DNA from: an uncultured Clostridia bacterium
GTDB taxonomy: Bacteria; Bacillota; Clostridia; Lachnospirales; CAMVHY01
Direction of reading: 5' to 3'
Assembly (NCBI GenBank): GCA_947427385.1
Contig: CANEHT010000006.1
Location: forward strand, 1-64,000
Length of the DNA: 64,000 nt
Position numbers and translations under genes: made by a program. The stretch's first letter is position 1. Each line of letters opens with the position of its first letter. Positions 28,814 to 39,290 of the stretch are shown piece after piece. The notes below the pieces were generated by a model. That model had not been told where the DNA came from. It ran no database searches and saw only the letters and a program-made list of their open reading frames with translations.

Positions 28814-30616
28814 TTATTCATCATTAAGTTTTAAAACGCTCATGAATGCAGATTGTGGGATTTCAACATTTCCGACTTGACGCATTCTTTTTTTACCTTC
28901 TTTTTGTTTTTCAAGCAATTTTCTTTTACGTGAGATATCGCCGCCATAACATTTTGCAAGAACATCTTTACGCATAGCACTAATTGTTTCACGCGCAATT
29001 ATTTTATTCCCGATACTGGCTTGAATAGGAATTTCAAATAATTGACGCGGTATCAAAGTTTTCAATTTTTCTGCCATTTTTCGGCCGCGTTCATAAGCTG
29101 TTGAGCGATGCACGATAAATGATAATGAGTCGATGATTTCACGATTAATCAAAATATCTAGACGTACCAAGTCAGATTCTTTATACTCAATTAATTCGTA
29201 ATCAAAAGAAGCGTAGCCACGACTACGCGATTTTAAAACGTCAAAGAAATCATAAATAATTTCATTCAACGGCAAATGATAAATAATTTTTACACGCGTA
29301 GCATCTAAATATTTCATGTCAATATAAACGCCACGCCGTTGCTGACATAATTTCATAATTGCACCAATATAATCTTGCGGTAAAATAATTTCCGCTTTTA
29401 TTATCGGTTCTTCTATCTTTGAAATTTTTGTTGTGTCGGGCAAATCACACGGATTCGATAAATTTATACAACTTCCATCTGTCAAATAAACTTTATATAC
29501 AACGCCGGGCGCCGTAGTAACCAATTCCAAATTATATTCGCGCTCGAGACGTTCCTGAATAATTTCAAGATGTAAAAGCCCTAAAAATCCACAGCGAAAT
29601 CCAAATCCTAAAGCTGCAGAAGTTTCTGGTTCAAAACTTAGTGACGCATCATTTAAACTTAATTTTTCGAGCGCATCCCGAAGCATTGGATAATATGAAC
29701 TGTCAGAAGGATAAAGCCCGCAATAAACCATAGGTGTAACTTTTTTATAGCCGGGCAATGGATTTTCAGTAGGTGTATAAAAATCTGTAACGGTGTCACC
29801 AATTTGTGTGTCGCGAACATTTTTTATGCTTGCAGTAAAATATCCGACATCGCCCGCGTTTAATTCATTGCATGGAACAAATTTACCGGGTGAAAAAAAA
29901 CCAACTTCAATTACGTCAAAAGATTTTTCCGTCGCCATAAATTTTATTTTTGAGCCGGCAGATATTTTTCCGTCAAAAATGCGCAAAAAAATAATAACGC
30001 CGCGATAAGCGTCATATATTGAGTCAAAAACCAAAGCTTTGAGCGGTTTATTTTCATCGCCGTTTGGTGCAGGAATATCATTGATGATTTTCTCAAATAC
30101 TTGGTCGATATTGATGTTGGCTTTGGCGGAAATGAGCGGTGCATTTTCCGCATCGATTCCAATTATATTTTCGATTTCATTTTTTACGCGCTGAGGGTCA
30201 GCGCTCGGCAAATCAATTTTATTTATAACGGGAACAATTTCTAAATTATCATTGATGGCGAGATAAACATTAGCGATTGTTTGTGCCTCAACACCTTGTG
30301 CGGCATCAACGACTAAAATTGCACCTTCACATGCTGCCAAACTTCGTGATACTTCATAATTAAAGTCAACATGTCCGGGCGTATCAATTAAATTTAAAAT
30401 GTAATCGTTGTTATTAAAATTGTAATGCAAACGTACAGATTGTGCTTTAATAGTAATTCCACGTTCACGTTCCAAATCCATATTGTCCAGAACTTGATTT
30501 TGCATTTGGCGTTCAGAAAGTAGGCCGGAATTTTGAATTAATTTGTCAGCCAAAGTTGACTTTCCATGATCGATATGGGCAATGATACAAAAATTTCTAA
30601 TAAATTTTTGCCGCAT
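28814..30616 (-). CDS. lepA: Elongation factor 4 (LepA)
   Basis: LepA is a ribosome-bound GTPase affecting translation elongation or initiation under stress. The 600 residues carry G1 [11 protein letters not shown]2 region [12 protein letters not shown]3 DTPGHVDF, G4 INKIDLPS, and the LepA-specific C-terminal domain with [24 protein letters not shown]. The ATG at 30616 follows GAGGTG; the longer frame is an upstream extension into the XRE gene's tail. Confidence 0.98.
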   Translation of the reverse strand: MRQKFIRNFCIIAHIDHGKSTLADKLIQNSGLLSERQMQNQVLDNMDLERERGITIKAQSVRLHYNFNNNDYILNLIDTPGHVDFNYEVSRSLAACEGAILVVDAAQGVEAQTIANVYLAINDNLEIVPVINKIDLPSADPQRVKNEIENIIGIDAENAPLISAKANINIDQVFEKIINDIPAPNGDENKPLKALVFDSIYDAYRGVIIFLRIFDGKISAGSKIKFMATEKSFDVIEVGFFSPGKFVPCNELNAGDVGYFTASIKNVRDTQIGDTVTDFYTPTENPLPGYKKVTPMVYCGLYPSDSSYYPMLRDALEKLSLNDASLSFEPETSAALGFGFRCGFLGLLHLEIIQERLEREYNLELVTTAPGVVYKVYLTDGSCINLSNPCDLPDTTKISKIEEPIIKAEIILPQDYIGAIMKLCQQRRGVYIDMKYLDATRVKIIYHLPLNEIIYDFFDVLKSRSRGYASFDYELIEYKESDLVRLDILINREIIDSLSFIVHRSTAYERGRKMAEKLKTLIPRQLFEIPIQASIGNKIIARETISAMRKDVLAKCYGGDISRKRKLLEKQKEGKKRMRQVGNVEIPQSAFMSVLKLNDE

Positions 30617-30638
30617 TTTTTCACCTCTTACCAAAATT

Positions 30639-31037
30639 TTAATAGAAATATTCTTTTTGAGTTTGCGGATTTTTTTCACCGCCACTTTTTACTTTCATAT
30701 TATACAAATTTTTAATAGTTGAAATAACGAAATCCAGCTCATAAACATTCAGAGTGCGAAGCAAACTATTGATAGCGGAAATTTTATCATTATAAGTATC
30801 ATTTTTGCGTTCACACATTTTTAATTTTTTATCGGAAATAATATCATCGAGAGTAATTTGAAAAATATCGCAGATATCCGACAAAAGTTTAATATTTGTA
30901 CCGCGTTGGCCACGCTCGATTAAACCAATAAAACTTTGCGAAACATTTAATATTGAAGCAAGTTCTTCCGACGACATATTTCGTTTTAAACGTTCATTGC
31001 GAATTCTTTCGCCAATAATTTTTTTCATATCTTTCAT
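30639..31037 (-). CDS. XRE-family transcription regulator
   Basis: The 132-residue protein starts with a helix-turn-helix: [19 protein letters not shown] then [14 protein letters not shown] then [17 protein letters not shown]. The C-terminal half is helical with no recognised ligand domain. The ATG at 31037 follows AAAAGGTG. The gene lies 22 bp upstream of lepA on the same strand and may share a transcript. Its targets are unknown. Confidence 0.88.
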   Translation of the reverse strand: MKDMKKIIGERIRNERLKRNMSSEELASILNVSQSFIGLIERGQRGTNIKLLSDICDIFQITLDDIISDKKLKMCERKNDTYNDKISAINSLLRTLNVYELDFVISTIKNLYNMKVKSGGEKNPQTQKEYFY

Positions 31038-31092
31038 AAAAATCACACCTTTTTATGATTATAATGGGGTGACGAATAAAAGTTCAACAATT

Positions 31093-32124
31093 TTATTTTG
31101 GGCAAAAAAATCCCGAAATAAAAAAATCTTTGCCAAATTTATTTTGCGTATCCATATCAAATTTTTTTTCCAATTCAAAAGTTTCAGGATTATAGCGATA
31201 AATTTTTTTACGATCAATCGAATAAATTTTATCCTCATAAAGATAAATTTGGTAAGGTGCATTTTGAATTTCAAACAAGTTTAATTGTTGCGTGTCAAGA
31301 TTATAAACACTCAAAGTTTTTCCGTTTTGATGCCAATCTTCATGTGAAATAATTAATTCGTTTTTATAATGTAAAATTTGTTTTGGGCAAATATCTTGCA
31401 ATATTATTTTGCTTATTTGTTCTGTTTTCAAATTATATTTACATAAAATATTGCTGTCGGTTTCAATAAAATTGTCATTTATCTGCGAATAGGTCGTAAA
31501 GAAAATATCGTTGCCTATTTGAATCGAATCATATTCCCCAATGCCACAATTCGTTATGTCAATGGATTTTGATATTATCATAGAATTTGTCTCGATTATA
31601 TAAATAAATGAGTTACCGAATGCAAACAATTTGTCGTTAAAAATTTTCATGTGAGTGATGTAAGTATCGGGAATAATTAATTTTTGGATGGAGTGTGATT
31701 TGATTTCATATTTTACAATGTTTGCATCTCCCGTGCAGTTTGCAGCATAAATATTTTTTTCGTCAACAGTAAAACATGTATTAAATTTTTGACGAACATT
31801 ATGTAATTTATATTTGCCGTTTGACAAATCAAATTCTGCAATTTGAGATTTCAGCCAAAGGTCAGTTCCTTTTACGTTCATAAAAACTTTGCCATTATAA
31901 ATTTTGGGGAAATCCCAACATTGTGAAAGTCCACCGCAATTTATTTTCATTGTTGAAATTATGTTAAAATCTTTATTCAAAAAAGTTATGTATGATTTTA
32001 GTTTTGCTGAACTTATTTGTATGACAGCAATGTCAAATTTATTTGGATATTTTCCGCTCGGTTTATTGATGTAAAAAATTAAAATTGCAATAAAAATAAA
32101 AAAAAACCAAAACTTTTTACTCAT
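31093..32124 (-). CDS. Membrane-anchored beta-propeller-like protein
   Basis: The 343 residues begin with a single hydrophobic anchor (FWFFFIFIAILIFYI) and continue with repeated four-strand segments such as 'IYGNKVFM', 'VDEKNIYAAN', 'FNDKLFAFGN', 'YEDKIYSIDRKKIYRY', as in WD40/YVTN-like propellers. The protein should face outward. The ATG at 32124 follows AAGGATG and overlaps the end of the upstream gene by 8 bp, so the two are coupled. The ligand is unknown. Confidence 0.7.
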   Translation of the reverse strand: MSKKFWFFFIFIAILIFYINKPSGKYPNKFDIAVIQISSAKLKSYITFLNKDFNIISTMKINCGGLSQCWDFPKIYNGKVFMNVKGTDLWLKSQIAEFDLSNGKYKLHNVRQKFNTCFTVDEKNIYAANCTGDANIVKYEIKSHSIQKLIIPDTYITHMKIFNDKLFAFGNSFIYIIETNSMIISKSIDITNCGIGEYDSIQIGNDIFFTTYSQINDNFIETDSNILCKYNLKTEQISKIILQDICPKQILHYKNELIISHEDWHQNGKTLSVYNLDTQQLNLFEIQNAPYQIYLYEDKIYSIDRKKIYRYNPETFELEKKFDMDTQNKFGKDFFISGFFCPK

Positions 32125-32773
32125 ATTTTGCATCCTTGTAATAAATTAAATTTGTCGCGTATTCATCATTTAAAAGATCTACCGGAAATAATATTTGGGG
32201 ATGCTTTGGTGCTATATCAATTTTATTTGTTATGTAATATGCCGCCCAAATTATTTGTGTGCAGTAAAAATTTTTCGCTTTGAGATTCTTCCATGTATTA
32301 AATAAAACGTTATAATTTTTTCCGATTTGTTTTTGCGCCCAATTTGCTGCATCGTTACAATTTTTTTGTGTCGCATTTTTTGGAATTACGCAATAGCAAG
32401 TAACTTTACTCGTATCCCAATCATTTGGTCCGTAATGAACGCCACCGAACGGACTTGCTTGAATAACTTGTCGTGAATTTAGAATGATTGCCGCATGTCC
32501 AACGAATGGAAATAATCCAGTTAAATTATCTTTTGTAACTAAAATTGCGCCTTTCATATTTCGTGGATATATAAAATTTGATGTAAGATTTTTGCAGCGC
32601 TTTCTTACATCATTCCATGATTTTGTTTCTATTTGAGTGAGTTCGTTGTATTTCAAATAATTTAGTGGCATACAAAAAAATGTGATAGAAATTAAACCGG
32701 CAAAAATTTTTTTATTTAAATAAAATTTTTGTGACCAAAATTTTTGGAACCAAAATTTTTTTTCTTTCGTCAT
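32117..32773 (-). CDS. YiiX/YebB-like permuted papain-type hydrolase, exported
   Basis: The 218 residues have an N-terminal hydrophobic segment (IFAGLISITFFCMPL) and a domain with GAILVTKDN, FPFVGHAAIIL, IQASPFGGVHY and NFYCTQIIWAAYY. The His-then-Cys order fits circularly permuted NlpC/P60-type (DUF830/C92-like) enzymes, which cleave amide or ester bonds in cell wall or lipid substrates. The ATG at 32773 follows CGGAG. It is coupled to the beta-propeller gene downstream and divergent from smpB. Confidence 0.75.
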   Translation of the reverse strand: MTKEKKFWFQKFWSQKFYLNKKIFAGLISITFFCMPLNYLKYNELTQIETKSWNDVRKRCKNLTSNFIYPRNMKGAILVTKDNLTGLFPFVGHAAIILNSRQVIQASPFGGVHYGPNDWDTSKVTCYCVIPKNATQKNCNDAANWAQKQIGKNYNVLFNTWKNLKAKNFYCTQIIWAAYYITNKIDIAPKHPQILFPVDLLNDEYATNLIYYKDAKYE

Positions 32774-32850
32774 ATTTTTTTCTCCGTTAAATTTATTATT
32801 GTAAAATATTATCAAAGCAAATTTAAAAATTCAACAGGAGAGTATTAAGC

Positions 32851-33315
32851 ATGAAAAATATAAAACTTATTGCGCAAAATAAAAATGCCGCATTTAACTA
32901 TTTTATTGAGGAAAAATTTCAGGCTGGAATCGAACTTAAAGGTACAGAAGTAAAATCGCTACGAAATTCTCGTTGCAATATAAAAGATAGTTTTGTGAAG
33001 ATAAAAAACGGTGAGGCTTTTATTATTAATATGAATATAGCGGCGTACGAACAAGGAAATATTTTTAATTGCGATCCATTACGTACAAGAAAATTATTAT
33101 TGCACAAATATGAGATAAATAAAATGCAAAAGGCTATGCAGCTACAAGGCTATTCAATTGTTCCATTAAAAATTTATTTTGAGGCAAGTTTAGCCAAAAT
33201 TGATATTGCGATTGCAAAAGGTAAAAAATTATTTGACAAACGATATGATATTGCAAAAAAAGATATGCGTCGTGAAATGGAACGCGATTTTAAAAATAAA
33301 AATTTATATTTTTAA
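32851..33315 (+). CDS. smpB: SsrA-binding protein SmpB
   Basis: SmpB delivers tmRNA to stalled ribosomes. The 154 residues contain FNYFIEEKFQAGIELKGTEVKSLR, NIAAYEQGN, HDPLRTRKLLLHK-type sequence (here CDPLRTRKLLLHKYEI) and the basic C-terminal tail KRYDIAKKDMRREMERDF. CAGGAGAG precedes the ATG. No ssrA gene is seen next to it. The 3' end overlaps the convergent spoVB-like gene by 12 bp. Confidence 0.97.
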   Translation: MKNIKLIAQNKNAAFNYFIEEKFQAGIELKGTEVKSLRNSRCNIKDSFVKIKNGEAFIINMNIAAYEQGNIFNCDPLRTRKLLLHKYEINKMQKAMQLQGYSIVPLKIYFEASLAKIDIAIAKGKKLFDKRYDIAKKDMRREMERDFKNKNLYF

Positions 33316-34815
33316 GCGCAATAAATTTTTAAGTTCGCTTACCGAAATACATCCGACCATTATAATTGAAAAAATATAAATGATGCCAAAAAAAATTGCG
33401 AGCAAAAATAATCCAAAAATATTTGACATGGCCAAAAATTGTGCGCTAACTAGTTTGGTAATAAATCCGGCAAATAACATTGCTAAAAATGGTTTCAAAA
33501 TTAATTCATCAAATTTTAAATTGATGCTTATACTTTTTGTCACCATATGTAAATCTAACAGGCATGAAATTATTAAACTGATGAACCATCCAATGATAAA
33601 TGCGTCGATGCCGCGATAGGGAATAATAAAATATATAAAAAAAAGATTTATGAACGATGCGAATAAATTATTTTTGAAAATAAAAAGTTGGCGCCCTAAT
33701 CCGTTCAATATCCCTGACAAAACAATTTGTAGGTAAAGCATTGGACACATAAATCCTAAAAGTTTTAATATGTGCGAAATATTTTGCCGATAAATATACA
33801 TTCCAATTTCATACGAAAAAGTTGTGAAAAATATCGCCGCGCCTAATCCAATAATTGATGTGAATAAAATTGCTTTTGAAATTGTGGAATTTATCTGCTT
33901 GTGATTCTTTATTATGTACGCTTGAGAAACTTCTGGAACCAGTGAAATTGAAAGTGATGTCAAAAAAACTGATGGAAAATAAATTAGCGGCATTGCCATC
34001 GCCGTAACTTTTCCATAAATACTTATTGCATTTTCAAATGAATAGCCACTGTAAACTAAACGTTGCGGAATCAAAATATTTTCCAATGCTGATAACGCTG
34101 ACGCCGTAACTTTGTTTGCGGACAGTGGAATTGTCATTGAAATTATTAAAGAAAGTGAAGCGAAAAAATTAATTGATGGGCGATATTTTTTAAATTTCTC
34201 ACTAAAATTTTTATAGGCAAAGTAAACATAAACGAATGAAAAAAATTCACCGAGCAATATTCCCGTTATCGCTAGTGCACAAGCATGTTCACGATTTATA
34301 CGGTCGATAAAAAAATAAATTACACCCATATGAATTAATTGTTCGAGAACTTGACTTATTGCCGGAATTAATGATTGCTGCATGCCGAAAAAATATCCAC
34401 GAATACATGAACCTGCTGCCATAAATGGAAAACTAAATGCCAAAATTTTTAGCGATAAAATTGTTCGCGTATCACGAAAAAATAATGCGGAAAAATTTTG
34501 CGCGCCAAAGTATAAAATTATGCTCAAAAAAATTCCGATTGCAACCGAAATAAATAAACTTTGTTTCAAAATTCGCGACATATTTCCAAATTCTTTTTTA
34601 GCTTTTTCTTGCGCCACAAGTTTTGAAATGGCAGTAGTAAATCCAGCGCAGGATAAGCTCCAAGCCAAAGTATATACTGGAAGAATTAATTGATATAGTC
34701 CAACACATTCGACACCCATTGCATTTGTCATATAAATTCGATATAAGAATCCGAGAATTCGCGTAATTAATCCGGCTAGAGATAAAATTGCGGCACCTTT
34801 TATCATATTTTTCAT
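33304..34815 (-). CDS. spoVB: SpoVB/MurJ-like polysaccharide flippase
   Basis: The 503 residues form about 14 hydrophobic helices of the MOP/MATE-type oligosaccharidyl-lipid flippase family. The N-terminal KGAAILSLAGLITRILGFLYRI and TAISKLVAQ are typical of the SpoVB branch, which is required for spore cortex synthesis. The ATG at 34815 follows GGAGCC. Other lipid II or polysaccharide flippase roles are possible, but the sporulation genes nearby favour SpoVB. Confidence 0.88.
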   Translation of the reverse strand: MKNMIKGAAILSLAGLITRILGFLYRIYMTNAMGVECVGLYQLILPVYTLAWSLSCAGFTTAISKLVAQEKAKKEFGNMSRILKQSLFISVAIGIFLSIILYFGAQNFSALFFRDTRTILSLKILAFSFPFMAAGSCIRGYFFGMQQSLIPAISQVLEQLIHMGVIYFFIDRINREHACALAITGILLGEFFSFVYVYFAYKNFSEKFKKYRPSINFFASLSLIISMTIPLSANKVTASALSALENILIPQRLVYSGYSFENAISIYGKVTAMAMPLIYFPSVFLTSLSISLVPEVSQAYIIKNHKQINSTISKAILFTSIIGLGAAIFFTTFSYEIGMYIYRQNISHILKLLGFMCPMLYLQIVLSGILNGLGRQLFIFKNNLFASFINLFFIYFIIPYRGIDAFIIGWFISLIISCLLDLHMVTKSISINLKFDELILKPFLAMLFAGFITKLVSAQFLAMSNIFGLFLLAIFFGIIYIFSIIMVGCISVSELKNLLRLKI

Positions 34816-34892
34816 CGCGTGGCTCCTTTTATATTTATAAAAAAGGATATTCACGCGACAAATGGAATATGATTTATAAATAGGTGATGAAA

Positions 34893-35705
34893 ATGTTAAT
34901 AATTTGTGCGAACAAAATGCGATTTAAACTATACGCATTGATATTGCTGAGCGGATTTTTATTACCGATGATGGTAAAAATCTTAAAGGCAGAAAATAAT
35001 CCGTGTTATGTGGCAATAATAATTGATGATTTTGGAAATGGTTCGCCCGATACAAAAGATTTTTTAGAATTAGAAACAAAATTTACGGCGGCGATAATGC
35101 CATCGCTCGAACATACAGAATCAGATGCCGAAGCATTAAAAAATTGCGGTAAAGAAATTATTTTGCATATGCCAATGCAGCCACACAAAGGTAAAAAATC
35201 ATGGCTTGGACCAAATGGTTTGACAACAGATTTAAGCAATGAACAAGCGAAAAAAAATATTTATGACAGTCTCGCACAATTAAAATATGCTGTTGGACTT
35301 AATAATCATATGGGTTCAAAGATAATGGAAAATGAGCAGTTGCTTGATATTTTGTTTAAAATTGCGAGTGAAAAAAATTTAATTGTTGTGGATAGTAAAA
35401 CAACGCCAAAATCAAAGGCAAAGATGTTTGCAGAAAAATACAATGTAAAGTTTTTTGAGCGCGATATGTTTATCGACAGCAAAGATATTAATAAAGTTCG
35501 TGAAAATTTGAAACGGACAATTGAAATTGCAACGAAAAAAAATTTTGCAATAGCAATTGGGCATGTTGGACCGGCTGGCGGTAAAATTACAGCCAGAGCG
35601 ATAAAAGAAATTTATGATGAATATAAAAATAAAAATGTAAAGTTTGTAACGCTTTCTGAGCTTGCCAAAATAAAAAAATCTGTTGCAATCAATCGCAACA
35701 GATAA
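34893..35705 (+). CDS. Divergent polysaccharide deacetylase (YibQ-like)
   Basis: The 270 residues start with a signal or anchor helix (LYALILLSGFLLPMMV). The catalytic-type domain has VAIIIDDFGNGSPDT, FTAAIMPSLEHT, EIILHMPMQPHKGK, NNHMGSK and FAIAIGHVGPAG, the layout of the divergent deacetylase family (formerly DUF610). The family is commoner in diderm bacteria. Its 3' end overlaps the convergent NAGPA-domain gene by 17 bp. The substrate is unknown. Confidence 0.88.
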   Translation: MLIICANKMRFKLYALILLSGFLLPMMVKILKAENNPCYVAIIIDDFGNGSPDTKDFLELETKFTAAIMPSLEHTESDAEALKNCGKEIILHMPMQPHKGKKSWLGPNGLTTDLSNEQAKKNIYDSLAQLKYAVGLNNHMGSKIMENEQLLDILFKIASEKNLIVVDSKTTPKSKAKMFAEKYNVKFFERDMFIDSKDINKVRENLKRTIEIATKKNFAIAIGHVGPAGGKITARAIKEIYDEYKNKNVKFVTLSELAKIKKSVAINRNR

Positions 35706-38358
35706 ATTTATAAACAATATTTTTTTTCGTGACACGAAATTTAAGAGATTTATAATTTTGATTTAATGACAAATCTTTTTTATATAGCGAACCAATGTTT
35801 ATATAACGTACACCGTCTTTTACATTTACAAAATCATTTTCCGCGCAATTGAATAAAACAAAAATATTTTTGCCATTATCAACGAAAATTTTAAGCAAAT
35901 CATGAAAGATTTCATATTCTTTATTTGGAACGAACGATGCAGGATTTTTGTCAAGCATAATTATTATGTGGTCGGAATTATTATTTTTTAAATCATTTTC
36001 GAGATTTTGCCACTGTTTAATGTTTGTTTTAAACAAACAACCTTTTTCGGCCGTCATGTTTATAACGCAAACATTTTTATATTTGTTTACGGAATAATTA
36101 TTTTGCTGCTTAAAAATGTTTCCATCAAGATTTTCATCAAAGTTTCCGACAAATAAATCTAACGAATCTTTTTTGTAAGGCGCTAAAACTTTATTAATAA
36201 CTTCTTTGTAATTGTCAGGTTTTTTATTTATATTTGCTAACAAATTTCCAAAGCAAAAAACATCAAAACTTTCTTGCGAATTTTCAGTGTCGTTGAAATC
36301 AATATTTAATTTATCAGAGAAACTTTTATTTTGAGGAACATTTATTTTTTGCAATCCATCAGTAAAAATACCTTTTAAACTTGTTAAGCAAAAATTATGT
36401 GTATTACTGTCTGAATTTTCAGTTGCAATGACGTAAATTTTTTTTAACTTAAGATTTTTGCCAGAAACATCTATGGTAATATTTTTTTGACCTTCCCAAT
36501 CAATTTTTTTTGCTAAATCAAAAATCAAATTATCTCCGTTTTCATTTGTTAATAAAACTTTTAAAGCTGCTTGTGATTTATTTGCGTCGATATTAAAAAT
36601 TAATTTTGAAGGATTACCAAGTTCAATTGGATTTTTAAATTCAAGTTCTTTCGTTTGATTTTTATCATCAAATTTATAAGTAAACTTGATGTTATTCAAA
36701 TCAATTTTTTTTGGTGAAGGCTCAACAAAAACTTCAATGTAACAATAAAAATTTGCACAGGAGCATTTTATATACCCATAGCCGGGTTTGAGCGCAGTAA
36801 ATTTATTATTTTCAATTTTGCCTAAATCATTTGGCACAACTTCATAATTTATATCATTCAGTTTTATTTTTTTGCCGTCATCGCGAATTGCATTTACAGA
36901 AAGTTCACACGAACGATTAATTTGTAGATTAAATTTTTTTTGAGCAGGCTCCAAAATGTTAATTTGGTCAGCATTAATTTTTAATTCATCTGCAAAATTT
37001 TCATATTGCGCTGTCAATTTAATTTTACCAATTCGTGAAGGATAAAAATATTCGCCATCAAATTTTCCATCAGGGTCATCTGAAATAATTTCAGCCGGAA
37101 TTTCAATTTTGTTCAAATATTCATCTAAGCCAAAAACTTTTATTTTAACTGGTAAACCGTTAATGACATCATTATTTTCCGCAACAATTTTTATTGAATT
37201 TATTTGAGCCATTTCTTGTGGCTTGAATATGCCGACAGCGTTAATAACATTTCTTTGAAGACCGTCTGAAAGCGTATTGACAATGTCAAAATTATCAGAG
37301 GCAAAATTTTTTATTACCATAGTTGAAGAGCCGCCGCCGTCTAAATTCATTGCGTTATATGCGCCGAATCTTTTCATTAAAATTGCTGTTTCTTCATTAG
37401 TTGCACCGATGCTATGAGTTCTGCCATCGACAAGTATAATTATCAAAGTTTTTCTATCGTAAGTTAATCCCAAAGCTGTACGTGGTTGGCGACCTTTTAA
37501 AACCACATTGTCATTTGTAATTTTCCCGTTCGTTAAAATTTGTCCTACGCCGCCAAACATAGTTTTTATATTATCTAAATCGACAGAAGATTTGACAGTA
37601 AACTCAGCGCTTTGGCCGACACTAAAATTTTTCAAATGAAAGTCAGCCAAATTTGAATTCATTGCGATAATATAACCGTTTTGTGGAATATCAACGGTTT
37701 CACCTTTTTGGGAAATATAAATAGTTTTGTCATCGGCAACTAAAATTTTAACTAAATCCGGGAAACGTTCGTCAAGTGATTTTGTATTAAGCATTGCATT
37801 TCGATCGATATAAACCGGAAAAACCATGTCAGTTATTTTATTTATCGATGAAACTGTAATATTTTTTTTACCGTCGTTTGAAAAATTTATTTCAGATTTT
37901 ACGTAAGCCATGAATGGATTATTATCATTATCAATTATAAAAGATGTGTACTCGGGCTTTGAGGCGTTTATATTTGAATTAAGCGAAATTAAATTTCCAT
38001 CATTAACAACAATTCCAAATGGTGCTGAATATTTTCCTTTGATACCGAAAAAATCTCCATTTACTCCCGCAATTGCTTTATTGTCAGCAATAAGTGACTT
38101 AACGGTTTCTTTTAGTCCGTAATCTTTTAATGACTCAACAGATTTTACAGTAATATTTGGGTCATCGAGTGGAACTTTTAGCACATAAAAATCACGCATA
38201 CCTTCTGTTGTTATTTGTTTGTATGCGTAGTATGTAAGATTTTTTGTAATTAAATTTTCTTGTTTTTGTTCGTATAAAACATATGGAATTGCTGCAAAAA
38301 TTTTAACTGGGTGCATAAAAATAAAAAATAGAAATATAAATAAAAATTTCTTTTTCAT
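35689..38358 (-). CDS. Exported phosphodiester glycosidase (NAGPA-domain) protein
   Basis: The 889 residues start with a signal peptide (KKKFLFIFLFFIFMHPVKIFA). The NAGPA domain (about 60-330) has AIAGVNGDFFGIKG, FGIVVNDG, RTALGLTYDRKTLIIILVDGR and YNAMNLDGGGSSTMV, the core of phosphodiester glycosidases that uncover sugar phosphates. Downstream come Big-like beta domains (about 370-540) and a C-terminal region that may resemble a metallophosphatase-like or carbohydrate-binding fold. Secreted; likely acts on wall polymer or exopolysaccharide (inference). Confidence 0.88.
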   Translation of the reverse strand: MKKKFLFIFLFFIFMHPVKIFAAIPYVLYEQKQENLITKNLTYYAYKQITTEGMRDFYVLKVPLDDPNITVKSVESLKDYGLKETVKSLIADNKAIAGVNGDFFGIKGKYSAPFGIVVNDGNLISLNSNINASKPEYTSFIIDNDNNPFMAYVKSEINFSNDGKKNITVSSINKITDMVFPVYIDRNAMLNTKSLDERFPDLVKILVADDKTIYISQKGETVDIPQNGYIIAMNSNLADFHLKNFSVGQSAEFTVKSSVDLDNIKTMFGGVGQILTNGKITNDNVVLKGRQPRTALGLTYDRKTLIIILVDGRTHSIGATNEETAILMKRFGAYNAMNLDGGGSSTMVIKNFASDNFDIVNTLSDGLQRNVINAVGIFKPQEMAQINSIKIVAENNDVINGLPVKIKVFGLDEYLNKIEIPAEIISDDPDGKFDGEYFYPSRIGKIKLTAQYENFADELKINADQINILEPAQKKFNLQINRSCELSVNAIRDDGKKIKLNDINYEVVPNDLGKIENNKFTALKPGYGYIKCSCANFYCYIEVFVEPSPKKIDLNNIKFTYKFDDKNQTKELEFKNPIELGNPSKLIFNIDANKSQAALKVLLTNENGDNLIFDLAKKIDWEGQKNITIDVSGKNLKLKKIYVIATENSDSNTHNFCLTSLKGIFTDGLQKINVPQNKSFSDKLNIDFNDTENSQESFDVFCFGNLLANINKKPDNYKEVINKVLAPYKKDSLDLFVGNFDENLDGNIFKQQNNYSVNKYKNVCVINMTAEKGCLFKTNIKQWQNLENDLKNNNSDHIIIMLDKNPASFVPNKEYEIFHDLLKIFVDNGKNIFVLFNCAENDFVNVKDGVRYINIGSLYKKDLSLNQNYKSLKFRVTKKNIVYKFICCD

Positions 38359-38483
38359 ATACTTTCACCTCATTACTTAAAAGTATAACAACTAATTTTT
38401 TTTATAGCCATTAAATTTTCGTTAAAGACTTGTAATATTTATTCGACGTAAAAAATATATTTTAAAAAAAAGGAGATTATAAA

Positions 38484-38756
38484 ATGGCGGACTTAATTCA
38501 TTCGATTAAAATGGATCAACGTGAAAATATTTTTATAACTGGTGTAAATGATGTTATATCATTCGATGAGGAATCCGTAATTATTGACACTGCAATGGAT
38601 ATTTTAGTAATTAACGGTCAGAATCTACATATTAATAAATTAAATCTTGAAGATGGTCAAGTTTCAATGGATGGTCAGATATCTGGTTTGCATTACGAAC
38701 AAGCTGGGGCATTCGGTAAAAATAAATCATCATTTCTAAGTAAAATATTTAAATAG
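38484..38756 (+). CDS. yabP: Sporulation protein YabP
   Basis: The 90-residue protein matches the YabP/YqfC family: ENIFITGVNDVISFDEESVIIDTAMDILVINGQNLHINKLNLEDGQVSMDG-type sequence, where the short motifs FDE..V, TxxGxLxI-like and LNLExGxV are visible. YabP is made in the mother cell and is needed for sporulation. An AAAGGAG SD precedes the ATG. It heads the cluster yabP-yabQ-divIC-ispE. Confidence 0.95.
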   Translation: MADLIHSIKMDQRENIFITGVNDVISFDEESVIIDTAMDILVINGQNLHINKLNLEDGQVSMDGQISGLHYEQAGAFGKNKSSFLSKIFK

Positions 38757-38770
38757 AAAAGGAATTCTCA

Positions 38771-39274
38771 ATGATTTTATCAATGAGTAATCAGGTAAAA
38801 TTATTTTTACTGGCAATTTTAATCGGTCTCACTACTGGTTTTATATACGATATGATAAAAACGATACGAAAAATAATTCGGCATAATAATTTTGCGATAC
38901 AAGTTGAAGATTTTTTATTTTGGATAATAATCTCGGCGTCAACTTTTTTTATAATGTTAAATAAAAATTCTGGACAGATTCGTGGCTATTGTATTGGTGG
39001 CGCTCTTTTCGGTATACTTCTATATTCTCTAACGCTAAGCAAATTTGTCGTAAGTACTTCAGTCGGTATCGTAAATTTTTTTATCAAAATTATTATGAAT
39101 GCACTACGAATTATTTTTTTGCCAGTAAAATTTGTAATAAAAATAATTCCGTGGCAATATTTCATAGCGGTAAAAAATTTTTTCCAAAAATACTTGTACA
39201 TCTCTAACCATTATGCGAAAATAAAAAGCAAACGTACTTTAAATAATTTAAAAATAATCTTTAAAAAAATTTAA
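38771..39274 (+). CDS. yabQ: Spore cortex biosynthesis protein YabQ
   Basis: The 167 residues have three to four hydrophobic helices, and the N-terminal NQVKLFLLAILIGLTTGFIYD then VEDFLFWIIISASTFF match YabQ, a mother-cell membrane protein needed for cortex formation. It follows yabP by 14 bp. The usual order yabP-yabQ-divIC is kept. Confidence 0.95.
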   Translation: MILSMSNQVKLFLLAILIGLTTGFIYDMIKTIRKIIRHNNFAIQVEDFLFWIIISASTFFIMLNKNSGQIRGYCIGGALFGILLYSLTLSKFVVSTSVGIVNFFIKIIMNALRIIFLPVKFVIKIIPWQYFIAVKNFFQKYLYISNHYAKIKSKRTLNNLKIIFKKI

Positions 39275-39290
39275 CTCGGTGGTGTAACTA

